Positions 32,989 through 45,292 of a DNA stretch of 64,000 nucleotides are shown one piece after another. The number at the start of each line of letters is the position of its first letter. Within the stretch, counting starts at the first letter, position 1. Location of the stretch: contig JAJHTX010000006.1 of assembly GCA_032164295.1 (NCBI GenBank), positions 620,001 to 684,000 on the forward strand, written 5' to 3'. The translations under genes and the position numbers were made by a program. The DNA comes from Inonotus obliquus (taxonomy: Eukaryota > Basidiomycota > Agaricomycetes > Hymenochaetales > Hymenochaetaceae). The notes beneath the pieces are model-generated. The model worked only from the letters and a program-made list of their open reading frames with translations. It searched no databases and had not been told where the DNA came from.

Positions 32989-33765
32989 ATGGGACCAGTT
33001 AATTTCACTGGCCGGAGACGATCAGGATCAACAGCGAGAAGCGAAGAACACGCGGATCTAATACAATCCGAAGCCGACGATCAAGAAGCATCGGCTAGCA
33101 ACGCTAATCCCGACGATCACACTAAACCTTCGCAAACGATGCAGCAAGTACAGCAACCCCTAACGGCTTGCTATAAATGCAGAAGAGTGCGACAGATCAT
33201 CGAAGACCTACACAAGATAATACTACGGGAGGCAACGGGCATGTTAACATATCATGTGTCCAGCGAACGAGCAACAGCTTATTGAGAATACCACAATCCC
33301 CCGGAGGTCGTTCGAAATCGCACGAGGTCAACAATAGCAATGGATACGGCAATAGGCATGCAACCAAAGACACACTGGACAATAGTAGGAATCCACGACA
33401 TATTAGCACTCGAGTGCCTAAGCACATTCGTGGAGATCAGTGCAGACTATGTTACGAACCGCCGCTCACCGATAACAGCGGCATGGGTTGCAAACACACT
33501 CAGGGAACTATGGGCATACTGCAAAGCTATTCGACTACAAGGAGACCTATACCTAGGCTGGAGAATACCTTCGAACGATACTCGACGAAGTGTACGGCTA
33601 CTCATCGCCATAGGCACATACGTTAAACCACCTTGGTTTCCCCACGATGATATCCGATGTCGAATCACACTTGATGGCCCCGAACAAGAGTCCCGAGGCG
33701 ACAAGCAAATCACAGCCTTCATAGCCCCAGATGCTATACAACGGAACCCCGACGGAATTCCTTAA
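32989..33765 (+). pseudogene. Palindrome-encoded protein, right arm (one nonsense change)
   Basis: A mirror copy of the 258-codon frame. It is identical to the left arm except for a handful of transitions. One of them turns CGA (Arg, after ATAY) into TGA at 33283-33285. The frame is open again after it to the same stop at 33763. Confidence 0.85.
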
Positions 33766-34670
33766 ACGCACGAGCAACTGCGGACGAGCGAACTTTAACT
33801 ACGGCGCAGTCATGCAAAACCAATAGCATACGAACACGCATTCAATGACTCACTCACTGACTCACTCTATGCACAGGGTGCAGCACAAGGCCGACCCCGA
33901 GCATAGGTTTCAATTCAGTTCAAGTCAAGATGAGTCAGCGCCGAGTCATCGCCTTGCACAGGGCGCAGTCGATGAGTCAATCCGCAGCAGAACAATGGAA
34001 TTACCGCACGAGTTTGGAAGCTAGAATAACGAATCAGATCGAGAGTAGGAACTACGGAGCGTAGGAAGTGGTCCGTCCACAACATGAGGAAAAGGTATAA
34101 ATAGTTGTAGACTTAGACCGTAGCTCCCCATCTTTCTTTCGATCGTCTTGTACATCGAGTCCTCTTAGGCATCTAGCTTCTAATCTGAAGACCACCTAAT
34201 CTGCTTAACCTCTCTTACTCTACGGCGTGGAACGATTGATTAGTCGTCCACCGACTAGGGAAGCTTACGAACGGCAGTCGACACTGTCCTACTAGTCTGT
34301 CAACGAGGTTGAGGCCCGACTTGATCAGCTAAACGAAAACGTCTGAGGCAACGCTTAGTATACTTGGGAATCTGCCCTGCTTGTGAAAACCGAGTAGGCT
34401 CCGGAAACTCTTAGAAAAGCATTGCCGAATCTATAACACTGAGGCCGTCCTATTGTGGTTACTGTATAGTCCCTTTAGGGCGAGCGTTTTCTAACAACAA
34501 CACTGGACCAAGGTGTTTTGGTCTATTCGATGACAGGATTCAGGCCAAGGCGTGATACTATTGTAGTTTTCGTTGTTTTTCTCATTCTATTAGTTGGTAG
34601 GGATGGAAAAATGGATTTATATAGTCCATTCATTACACAGCAACACAATTTGAAAAAATTACTATTTTGG

Positions 34671-34797
34671 GAGGCCTCTGCCAAAATCCGGATAAAATTG
34701 TACCTCTGGTTGATGAGGCCTCGGTTTTTCCGGATAAAACGGGCGCGGAGCGCCCAGCAAAATCCGCATATGGAACTCAGATTTTGGCAGAGGCCTC
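34671..34797. mobile_element. 127-bp MITE with 18-bp perfect TIRs
   Basis: The ends are GAGGCCTCTGCCAAAATC (34671-34688) and its exact reverse complement (34780-34797). The interior has two CCGGATAAAA blocks and a small GGGCGCGGAGCGCCC palindrome. There is no coding capacity and no clear target duplication. A diverged relative lies at about 30190-30270. Confidence 0.75.
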
Positions 34798-34969
34798 AAT
34801 CGGCATTTTCAGGGATCCTCGTGTACTCCCTTCTCCTGCATTTTCCCACCCACAAGCACAAAGGAATCACCAAAGTCACCTCAGAGTCATTCCTGCTCAT
34901 TACAGTAAGTGTAGGTATTAAAAACAGTATAGGACTTGAGGATGGGAAGGAGGAAAAGGGACTTCTGGA

Positions 34970-35770
34970 CAGAAGCGCCGATCATACCTTACGATATGGG
35001 GTAGAATATAGCCGGATTAGGACGGCTCTCCCTTTTCGGTCACATTAAAAAAAGAAAAAAAAGACACCCTGGACAAGATTTTCAGGATTCAATTCACTGG
35101 GATTCACTGTTAAAGATTCAGCATGAACGATTCGAACTGACCGTATTGACCCTTTATGGAGAATTAATTCTCATCTATGGTGTTCACTACGTTGCTAATC
35201 TAACATTGCCTGGAGCTGGAGGACTTGGATAGACATATCCAATGGTTCCAGTTGTGAACAACCTTATGGTTATCATTTGAGGATGCGGGTAGTATCTCCA
35301 CCCACTATCTTGTAAGACACCTAGTCATTCTCATTCTTCTACTTGACTTTTAGCTTCATGAAGTTTTGCACGGAACAGTTTCATGGACGTGGTATACAAT
35401 GATCATAAATACACTGAAACACGATGCTCTTTACAGATCGACAATGCGCTTGCTAGGAGGTAGAAACCATCGAAGTGAGACTTTTCCTCGCGGAGAGGAG
35501 GGGGAAAGGGTTTGTTCTCTTTTGTTCTACAGGTCAGTCTTGGCAACACTTCAAGTTCGTCCTTTTTCAGTTAGCATCTCTTCTTGTATAATCGAAACGA
35601 GGAAGAAGAACAAACCTTGATGGCGTATGAGTTCTAAGATTCCTTGGCAATGCTAAGAAATTCATGAGCAAGAAATTCAGCGATTGACTTGAAATTGCGG
35701 AATGTTGATCTGCGAGACTACAAACAACGGACGATATCAGGATGGAAAGGAGAATAAATATTCATTCTTC
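34970..35770. repeat. Segmental duplication block, copy 1 of 3
   Basis: Matches 37980-38740 over most of its length (GACAGAAGCGCCGATCATAC, TCACTACGTTGCTAATCTAA, ATCATTTGAGGATGCGGGT) and, more weakly, 44040-44520. It contains the tail of a ribosomal protein S5 pseudogene (35525-35700). The copies are in direct orientation on either side of F-box copy 3, consistent with unequal exchange. Confidence 0.8.
35525..35725 (-). pseudogene. Ribosomal protein S5 (uS7) fragment, copy 1
   Basis: On the minus strand the last two exons of RPS5 can be followed, with the intron between them. They read as diverged forms of [20 protein letters not shown] and [11 protein letters not shown], with many substitutions (e.g. 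AIAKESSNS-like for AAKGSSNS). The upstream exons are missing: homology to copy 2 stops near 35765. Confidence 0.75.
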
Positions 35771-36176
35771 GCGAAAAAACAACAACATCTTCAATCAAGT
35801 AACATTTTGACGACATATCGATTCAATAGTACGAGGTTTTTCGACGTATCTACAGCGCCAGTGAGACCTGCAACAAATAAAGAAGCATTTCGTTTGACCT
35901 CTGGAGTTCTGACCCGGGGGCCAATGAGCCATGTTTATCTGAAGTCACGCCCGGTTCAATCTTTCGAGCATAGTATGATGTTTTGATGTATCGATATACG
36001 ATAATAGCATAGTGAAAGAAAGAAGGAACGAATTGACGCCAGTTGCAGACGTGGGAGACACTAAACGGTGCGGAGAAAATCTGGTAAGGATGTCATAGTT
36101 ACACGGTAGGGTAGAGGTATAGATGGAAATGGATTCGAAAGAAAGAGGGAATTTGAACTCAATGTCCCGAAGTGCC

Positions 36177-37586
36177 TCAAAAGTCATTCTCGGATGCAAT
36201 GGACATTTCAAAGGTGGAAGCACGTTCGATCCTCTCCTCCATGTCGTCCAAAGCGATGTATACATCGATCTCTTCGGATTCAGTAGGTATCGCGATCCAA
36301 AGATTGTCATGCTCATTACTAATGCGCGAAATGGGGAATTCGAGTATTTCATCCAACGTTACTGTTCCAGACACTGCTCCTTCTCTCCCTCTTGACTCTG
36401 CCATGGAATGAAGGGCATCTAGAGCCTGATCGTACATGTTCGATGCAACCAGATGAATGTACCGCAACGCGGGACACGTAATAGGTCCATCACCACTCCA
36501 AGTGAGCCCTTCAAATAATTCGTCCGCATCGTCACAGCCACCAATGACGAGCCCTTGCAGTGTAGGTAGCATACGAAGGACAGGAATCAAGTGCTCCGAG
36601 ATTGCGTTGCATCCCCATATCTCTAGTTTCTGCAGACGCGGAAGGGAGCGCTCGATGAACTCTAGTAGGATATGATGTGATTCAGGCATCATGTCGGTGC
36701 GGAACTCCAGGATATTCAATTCAGGAAGCGTCAATCTGTCTATGATGAGTGCCGGAACGTCGCTGTTTGGATTCCATAGCCCAAACCTCCGGATGCTGTT
36801 GTGTACAAAGCGAGTATAGCTCTCCGATATCTTCTGATGACGTGTATCGTGTCCGATGGCGTCTATATCGAGCCCATCGTGTAAGGCGTCAAAGTCTTCA
36901 AGCTTCGGGCAAGCCATTAGCAAAGCGAGGCAATTTGAGGCGGCTTCCGTACATGTTATGTCAGGGATATCAAAATATGCTTGTCTGAGGGAATGGATCG
37001 GATCCTCGCCAGTTTCAAAGACATGTCTGTCAGAAATTTTCATGACTTTAAGTTGCAGGGAGCGGGATATGTTGATATGCGGAATGATTCGTGTACCGTC
37101 GCATGTTTTGATGTCGGCCCGAAGAGTTATGGAAGATAGAATAGGCATATTCGTTAGTCTTATGCGCGTAAAGTCGGACGAATAAGCCGTAAACTGCCAA
37201 GTGAAGTCAACATCTCTCCATCGTTGTTGTTCTGCGATCAGAGACTTGACGACGCGTTCCATCTGTCGACGCCCTTCAACATCCTCTTCGCCTCCTTCTT
37301 GGCAACAAATATTGAAATTCAAAGGCGCTTTGTTGGACCTCTTGAGCCACGTATGGAATATATCGAGCGTGCGTTCTCGTTGACTCGTACCCGGCTCGCC
37401 GAATCCAGGAATGCAAAGGTATGACCACAATGTGCTGTGCGAGAGGGCCACTTGACGCCATCGACGACAAACATGGGATAGGAAGAGTGGTTCAATCATA
37501 TCCGCCTCAAGAGTGGAAAGCGCGTGTGCACGCATCGTAATCCGGAGGAAAATGTCATAGAGCACGTCGTTAGGTAGACTGGTCAT
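36177..37586 (-). CDS. F-box protein, copy 3 (intact)
   Basis: 469 residues, single exon, ATG 37586 (MTSLPNDVLYDIFLRI). The F-box is followed by leucine-rich segments (LRADIKTCDGTRIIPHINIS, MLPTLQGLVIGGCDDADELF). From about 36790 to 37450 it is almost identical to copy 5, while the stretch encoding NILEFRTDMMPESHH is closer to copy 2. It therefore looks mosaic. The C-terminus (EERIERASTFEMSIASENDF) is unlike the acidic tail of copy 2. Likely an SCF substrate adaptor; target unknown. Confidence 0.9.
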   Translation of the reverse strand: MTSLPNDVLYDIFLRITMRAHALSTLEADMIEPLFLSHVCRRWRQVALSHSTLWSYLCIPGFGEPGTSQRERTLDIFHTWLKRSNKAPLNFNICCQEGGEEDVEGRRQMERVVKSLIAEQQRWRDVDFTWQFTAYSSDFTRIRLTNMPILSSITLRADIKTCDGTRIIPHINISRSLQLKVMKISDRHVFETGEDPIHSLRQAYFDIPDITCTEAASNCLALLMACPKLEDFDALHDGLDIDAIGHDTRHQKISESYTRFVHNSIRRFGLWNPNSDVPALIIDRLTLPELNILEFRTDMMPESHHILLEFIERSLPRLQKLEIWGCNAISEHLIPVLRMLPTLQGLVIGGCDDADELFEGLTWSGDGPITCPALRYIHLVASNMYDQALDALHSMAESRGREGAVSGTVTLDEILEFPISRISNEHDNLWIAIPTESEEIDVYIALDDMEERIERASTFEMSIASENDF

Positions 37587-37979
37587 GGTAATCTGGCATA
37601 GGATGTTCGTGTCAGGACTGGGAAATTGTTGACTACGTATATAGTCGCACGTACTGATAACCCGTATTCGACCACTGGGGATGAAGACCGTCGTCGGAAG
37701 AACGGGAGGCCTAGGAACCAAGATGGTTATTAAATATTTCTTGGAAAACTCCGGCAAATGCCGAATCCGCCGATCTTTATTCATCAAGCGAAAATTTAAG
37801 TATGACCCTGAGATCTTTATGCTGCAAGTACATAAGTAGTCGAATGAAGGAATAAGGGATTCCTCTTGTAGTGAATCCGGAAAACCTTGTCACGGAGGTG
37901 TCTTTTTCCTTTCTTTTTGAGCCTGTGGGCTGTGGCCAAAAAGGGAGAGTCATCCCAATTCGGTCGGCATGCATACATC

Positions 37980-38740
37980 TGGACAGAAGCGCCGATCATA
38001 CCTTATCATTTTGGTTGCATGAAAAAATGGAAAAAAGACACCCCCCTGGACCCCTGGACAAGGTATTCAGGATTCACAGTGAATAACAGATTCGAACAAT
38101 TCGAACTGACCGTGTTGACCCTTTATGGAGAATAAATACTTATCTATGGTGTTCACTACGTTGCTAATCTAACATTGCCTGGAGCTGGAGGAGGACTTGG
38201 ATAGTGACATATCCAATGGTTCCAGTCGCGAACAACCTTACGGTTATCATTTGAGGATGCGGGTGCGGGTAGTATATCCACTAACTTGAAGACACCTAGT
38301 CATTTTTCTACTTGACTTGTAGCTTCATGAGTTTTCGCACGGAACAGTTTCATGGACGTGGAATACAACGATCATAAATACACTGAAACACGATGCTCTG
38401 TACAGATCGACAACGCACTTGCTAGGAGGTAGGAACCATCGAAGTGAGACTTTTCCTCGCGGAGAGGAGGGGGAAAGGGTTGTTCTCCTTTGTTCTACAG
38501 GTCAGTCTTGGGACTCTTGGCAACACGTTCAAGTTCGTCCTTTTTCAGTTAGCATCTCTTCTTGTATAATCGAAACGAGGAAGAAGAACAAACCTTGATG
38601 GCATATGAGTTCGAAGATTCCTTGGCAATGCTAAGAAATTCATGAGCAAGAAATTCAGCGATTGACTTGAAATTGCCGAATGCTGATTCGCGAGACTATA
38701 AACAACGGACGATATCAGGATGGAAAGGAGAATAAATATT
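37980..38740. repeat. Segmental duplication block, copy 2 of 3
   Basis: Direct repeat of 34970-35770, with small differences such as GGAGCTGGAGGAGGACTTGG against GGAGCTGGAGGACTTGG and an extra GCGGGT unit. It continues rightwards into more RPS5-derived sequence, which copy 1 lacks. Confidence 0.8.
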
Positions 38741-39120
38741 CATTTCAGATACACCGATGGTGAGGAGAGCAATAGCTTGATTCACATAACGCAAGGGAGA
38801 AACAATAACTGCCTGACGACTCTGCAAACCGATGTGTGTCGCATCTTCATGGCGACCAGCGTCCACAATCGGATCGACAAGGATCCAGGCATCAAAGGGA
38901 AGAAAACATATATCCAGAAAGATGAATAATCTCGAGCGAATGTGCGATGATACGACGAGAAGAGTCGTTATGACCTTTCACCATCAAGCTAACAAAATAA
39001 ACAAGACTCGATCAATATTATTATCCTCTTCGACTTTGATAAAGGAGCACTTATCAGCAAGACGCTCAATGATGCCTTCTTGAATGGCTTCTTCGCGACA
39101 ACTTATATATCGATGTTCTT
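38505..39120 (-). pseudogene. Ribosomal protein S5 (uS7) pseudogene, copy 2
   Basis: Four exon remnants align in order with the intact gene at 44286-45292. They are a broken [15 protein letters not shown] exon (about 39030-39120), an exon 4 remnant with [17 protein letters not shown] and an internal deletion (38740-38895), an exon 5 remnant ESAFGNFKSIAEFLAHEF (about 38595-38700), and [11 protein letters not shown] (about 38515-38555). Introns are kept, so this is a genomic duplicate and not a retrocopy. Confidence 0.82.
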
Positions 39121-39463
39121 CCATGTGATAGATAAAGAGGCACTTCGTTTGACCTCTTAAATTCCGACCTGGGAGCCAATGAGCCATGTGTATCTGAAGT
39201 CACATTGGTTGAATCGTAAGAACAATGTTGTGATGTTTCAATGTATGACAATAGCGTAGCGAAAAAGAGAACGAATTGACGGCAGTAGCGGAAGACGTGG
39301 CATGCGTTCAATAGTGGTGGATGAAATTTGCAAAGGATGTTATACTTTGACTATATGGATCTGAAAGAAAGGTGAATTCGAGCCTAGTAACTCTAAATGT
39401 CTCAATCGTCGTTCTTGGATGACTCACCTTCTTATCTCTACCCTGCATTTGCTTTATGCGTCA

Positions 39464-40851
39464 TTACGATAGACCTGCGACTGAAGATAGCCGGTCAAGT
39501 TGGGAGAACGTTGTTTCATCTTTCAAGTCGACGTATAAATCCATCTTTTCGTCGCATCTAAGTGTTGCGGTTTCGCAAATACGACTCAAGTGCTGAAAGG
39601 GGAGTTTGAGTGTCCTATTGAAAGTTGCTGTTCCAGACTCTGTTCTTCCTCTCCCTCTTGATTCTGCCATGAAATAAAGGGCATTTAGACAACCTCCTTA
39701 CCTGTCTCCGAATTTCGATTCATGCAAACGGGTGTACTGCAACGCGGGGCACGAAACAGGTCCTTCACCAGCCCACGCGAGCCCTTCAGATAATTCATCC
39801 ACATCGTCACAGCCAAGAACGATGAGCTCATGCAGTGTGGGTAGCATACGAAGGGCAGGAATCAAATTGTACAAGATTGCATTGCAGCCGCTTATGTATA
39901 GTTTCACCAGACGTGGACGAGAGCGCTCGATGAACTCCAGCAGGAGATGATGTGGTCCAGACATTAAGTCTGTGTAGAACTCCAGATGATTCAGGTTAGG
40001 GAGCGTTAGTCTGTCTACAACGGGTGCTGCAACATCACCGCTGGGACTCCATAGCTCAAGCCTCCGGATGTTGTGGAGTATAAGGCGATTATACCTCTGC
40101 GATACCTTCTGATGATGTGCATCGTGTCCGACGGCGTCTATATCGACTGTACCACGGAAGGCGTTAAAGGTTACAAGATTCGGGTAAGCCTTCAACATAG
40201 CAAGGCATTTTACGGTGGCTTGCGTACATGTTTCGTCATGACATGCTCATCTGAGAGAATGGGTGGGATCTTCGTCGATTTCAACGGTATGTTTGCCTTC
40301 AAGTTCCATGTCTTCAAGTTGATGGGACAAGACGATGTCGATACTCGGAATGATTTGTATGCCGTCGCACGTTTGGATATCGGTTTCAAGAACTATGGAC
40401 GACAGCGTGGGCATATGCGTCAGTTCTATGTTCGTAAACTTGGACGAATGAGCCATAAACCGCCAAGTGAAGCGAACATCCTTCCACTGTTGTTGCTCCG
40501 CAACCAGAGACGACGTGTTCCATCTGTCGACGGCCTTCAACGTCCTCTTAGCCCTCTACTCTGCACGATATTGAGAATTCAGAGGCGTTTCGTTCGACCT
40601 TTCGAGTCATGTATGAAAGACATCAAGTATGGGCATTGGGCATTCGTCGTCTCGGACCACAAAAGTCATGAATGCAAAGGTACGACTACAATGTGCCACA
40701 CGAGAGGGCAACTTGACCCCAGCGACGACAGACATGAGATGGGAAGATCGGTTCAATCATAACTCCTCCGTGAATCCGTGATCGGTGATGGTGCTTTTGC
40801 CGCGAGCCTGTGCAAAATGCCGTAGAGGACATCGTTAGGTAGACTGGCCAT
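39464..40851 (-). pseudogene. F-box family copy 4, degenerate
   Basis: ATG 40851 opens MASLPNDVLYGILHRL but reaches a stop after about 32 codons. The F-box resumes in another frame as GVMIEPIFPSHVCRRWGQVA. Separate open blocks follow at 40247-40540 (NIELTHMPTLSSIVLETDIQ), 39698-40198 (LTLPNLNHLEFYTDLMSGPH) and 39464-39670. Deletions and frame changes separate them. The 3' flank is of the shared F-box type. Confidence 0.85.
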
Positions 40852-42259
40852 GGAAATCCAGTATAGGATGATCGTGTCAGGACTGGGAGATGTTGATACA
40901 ATACCACGCACGAGTTGTAATCAGCCACTCTAGGTGACAATATTTCGGTTCTGTAGTGGTAAAGAATACTTACTCCACTACAAATCAAATACTCACGACT
41001 ACGAAAACGCCGATCATACGTAAGTAAACTATGCAAAACTCAGCCTTCAAAGAAGAAACGAGACTTCTCACGCCACCATCACCTCGTTGGTGCATTGGTG
41101 AGTATGAAACTGGGCCTTCGCCAGTGGCCACAGTATGATACAGTCGCCTTGAAACCGCATCACATCAGCTCCGGCATTCCATGTCATGCATGACACAGGC
41201 CGAACATCACTACTCAGATTTTGTATGAATAGAGCTCTTTTCAACTCTCTCAAGTGTCATCACAAAAATCTGCATGGGTGGGGTTGGTTACATGGCATTA
41301 GGTCTGATAGGTCTGATGAAGCTATCGAAACTCAGCACACCGTTTATAAGCCCCCATAATCAGCTTATAAGCGCTTTAATTTGTCATAATACTCGGCAAA
41401 TCCGATACAATACCGTACAAGTTTTTGTGGTGGCCTACTTCTTCAAATTCTTCGTCCTGACCTCCTGGAACCTTCTGAAAGTCTGAGAGGGTTCTCCCGC
41501 GCTTAGTTTACTTTATGTCACCATTCACCATCTCACTCAAGAGGTCCTGCATCCTGACTATTAAGATGAGCCCCGACAATCCGATAAGTTTACATACAAG
41601 TAGAACTTGGAGAATACCATTCTACATCCCCTTATCCATTCTTCGTCATAGTAATTGTAATAGTAATGCTCTACTCTTTTCGACGCCGACGAATGAAAAG
41701 AAATGATGGGTGCGACGTCCGATGGAAAACTCATCATCGAACAATACTAGTAGAGAATGTGTGTTCCAGTTTATCGGGAAACGAGTAATTTTGACGCATG
41801 TTTGGCTTTGGAATGCTTACAGGCTCTTATGTCCAAACATCAAGATCTTTCCACAGTTGTTATTCCACAACTAATGTTTGGCGACAAATTCCTAGTCAAT
41901 CACTATCACCAGTGAGACGTTCTTCAACGCCATTACCCTCGTTCATCAAAGAGGCTATTCGTGTTTGAACATCTGGGGCCAATGAGGACTAACCGAAATC
42001 ACACCAGGGTCAATATTTATTTATAATGTTTCGATCTATGACATTAGCACAGTGAAAGCGAGAACGGAATGACGCCGGTAGGGGCAGACATGGGAGACGT
42101 CCAACGGCGGAGGTATAGATGAGTAAGGGTCCAATAAAAAGGGATTTTGAGCCTGGCAACTCGAAATGCCTCAAACGTGATTCTCGGGTGACTCACCTTT
42201 CTAATCCCTGCCCTGAGATAGTTTTGTGCGCCATGACAATAGCAAAGGGGGAAACGCGT
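40852..42259. other. Intergenic between F-box copies 4 and 5
   Basis: The left part is 5' flank of copy 4 (CACGCCACCATCACCTCG motif shared with other F-box flanks). The right part (about 41900-42250) is the conserved F-box 3' flank. Between them lies AT-rich sequence with no recognised gene. Confidence 0.5.
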
Positions 42260-43612
42260 TTATTCTTTGTCCAAATCGATGTCTACATGGAGCAGTTCGG
42301 ATTCAGGAGGTATCGCGTCCGAAATCCTACCGTGCTCATCACGAATGCGCGAAATAGGGATTTTGAGTGTCAAATTGAATGTTACTATTCCAGACACTGT
42401 TCCGTCTCTCCCTCTTGACTTTGCCATGGAATAAAGAGCATCTAGACCCTCATAGTACATGGACTCCACTTCTTCTAGATGAATGTACCGCAACGCGGGA
42501 CACGTAATAGGTCCATCACCACTCCAAGCGAGTCCTTCGAATAATTCATCCGCATCGTCACAGCCACCGATGATGAGCCCTTGCAGTGTAGGTAGCATAC
42601 GAAGGACAGGAATCAAGTGCTCCGAGATTGCGTTGTATCCCCATATCTCTAGTTTCCGCAGACGCGGAAGAGAGCGCTCGATGAACTCTAGTAGGATATG
42701 ATGTGATTCAGGCGTCATTTCTGAGCGGAACTCCAGAGTATGCAATTCAGGAAGCGTCAATCTGTCTATGACGAGTGCTGCAACATCGCTGTTTGGATTC
42801 CATAGCCCAAACCTCCGGATGCTGTTGTGTACAAAGCGAGTATAGCTCTCCGATATCTTCTGATGACGTGTATCGTGTCCGATGGCGTCTATATCGAGCC
42901 CATCGTGTAAGGCGTCAAAGTCTTCAAGCTTCGGGCAAGCCATTAGCAAAGCGAGGCAATTTGAGGCGGCTTCCGTACATGTTATGTCAGGGATATCAAA
43001 ATATGCTTGTCTGAGGGAATGGATCGGATCCTCGCCAATTTCAAAGACATGTCTGTCAGAAATTTTCATGACTTTAAGTTGCAGGGAGCGGGATATGTTG
43101 ATATGCGGAATGATTCGTGTACCGTCGCACGTTTTGATGTCGGCCCGAAGAGTTATGGAAGATAGAATAGGCATATTCGTTAGTCTTATGCGCGTAAAGT
43201 CGGACGAATAAGCCGTAAACTGCCAAGTGAAGTCAACATCTCTCCATCGTTGTTGTTCTGCGATCAGAGACTTGACGACGCGTTCCATCTGTCGACGCCC
43301 TTCAGCGTCCTCTTCGTCTCCTTCTTGGCAACAAATACCGAAATTCAGAGGCGCTTTGTTGGACCTCTTGAGCCACGTATGGAATATATCGAGCGTGCGT
43401 TCTCGTTGACTCGTACCCGGCTCGCCAAACCCAGAAATGCAAAGGTATGACCACAATGTGCCGTTCGAGAGGGCAACTTGACGCCATCGACGGCAGACAT
43501 GGGATAGGAAGAGCGGTTCAATCGTAGCTCTTTGAATACGTGACGGTGATGGTGCATTCACCGTGATCCTGTGAAAAATGTCGTAGAGCACATCGTTAGT
43601 TAGACTGGTCAT
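42260..43612 (-). CDS. F-box protein, copy 5 (intact)
   Basis: 450 residues from ATG 43612. The F-box MTSLTNDVLYDIFHRI, IEPLFLSHVCRRWRQV, ALSNGTLWSYLCI differs from copy 3 in the linker (NAPSPSRIQRAT). The following 230 residues are nearly identical to copy 3 (e.g. FETGEDP against FEIGEDP). Both ends diverge, so homogenisation is confined to the middle. The tail SELLHVDIDLDKE is short. Its 5' flank matches copies 2 and 3. Confidence 0.9.
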   Translation of the reverse strand: MTSLTNDVLYDIFHRITVNAPSPSRIQRATIEPLFLSHVCRRWRQVALSNGTLWSYLCISGFGEPGTSQRERTLDIFHTWLKRSNKAPLNFGICCQEGDEEDAEGRRQMERVVKSLIAEQQRWRDVDFTWQFTAYSSDFTRIRLTNMPILSSITLRADIKTCDGTRIIPHINISRSLQLKVMKISDRHVFEIGEDPIHSLRQAYFDIPDITCTEAASNCLALLMACPKLEDFDALHDGLDIDAIGHDTRHQKISESYTRFVHNSIRRFGLWNPNSDVAALVIDRLTLPELHTLEFRSEMTPESHHILLEFIERSLPRLRKLEIWGYNAISEHLIPVLRMLPTLQGLIIGGCDDADELFEGLAWSGDGPITCPALRYIHLEEVESMYYEGLDALYSMAKSRGRDGTVSGIVTFNLTLKIPISRIRDEHGRISDAIPPESELLHVDIDLDKE

Positions 43613-44128
43613 GGCAATCTGGCATAGGATGTTCGCGTCAGAACTGGGAATTATTGACTACGTATATAGTCGCACGTACTGTTAAACCGTATTCAACCAC
43701 TGGGGATGAAGACCGTCGTCGAAAGAATGGGAGGCCTAGGAAGAAAGGGAGGCTCCAAAATGGTTATTAAATATTGTTTGGAAACCTCCGGCCAATGCCG
43801 AATGCGCCGATCTCTATTCATCAAAAATTTATGACCCTGCGTTCTTTGTGCTGCAAGTACAAAGAAAGAACAAGGGATTCCTCTTACAGTGAACCAGTGA
43901 TCATCTTGAGTCGTTAGCAATTACTAGCAAACAATCTTCCAAGTAACCTACTATGAAGCGTTCTTTATAATCTCACACTTGAAAGTAACCGAAGGATGAA
44001 TACCGGGATATGGTCTGTTTCAGATTCACCTGGCACTGCAACATAACGATTCGGATGGACCGTGTTGACCCTTTCTGCATAAAAAATAATTCGTAACTTA
44101 TGGTGTTCATTAACTTCATGGGTCTTCA

Positions 44129-45292
<1,164 letters not shown>

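Larger units (their letters stand above)
31074..34496. mobile_element. 3.4 kb palindromic element with about 1.57 kb inverted arms
   Basis: The left arm 31074-32652 and right arm 32932-34496 are nearly identical in opposite orientation and flank a 279-bp spacer. The outer ends are TGTTAGAAAACG and CGTTTTCTAACA, the canonical TG...CA form of retroelement ends, and similarity stops exactly there. Each arm carries the same 258-codon frame pointing outward, then a promoter-like block (AAGGTATAAATAGTTG, 34093-34108 and its mirror near 31475-31490). No transposase, reverse transcriptase or integrase is visible. Flanking five-base sequences do not match. It could be two head-to-head copies of a non-autonomous LTR element or a foldback-type element. 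Confidence 0.85.

Noticed and set aside
32155..33427. Antisense ORFs of 76-149 codons in both palindrome arms
   Set aside because: They overlap the 258-codon frame in other frames or strands and mirror each other only because the arms do.
31074..34496. Palindrome as a pure assembly artefact
   Set aside because: The arms differ by point changes and small indels and have a unique spacer; an artefactual mirror would be identical.
38505..39120. RPS5 fragments as processed retrocopies
   Set aside because: Intron remnants lie between the exon remnants, and the flanks are shared with other array segments.
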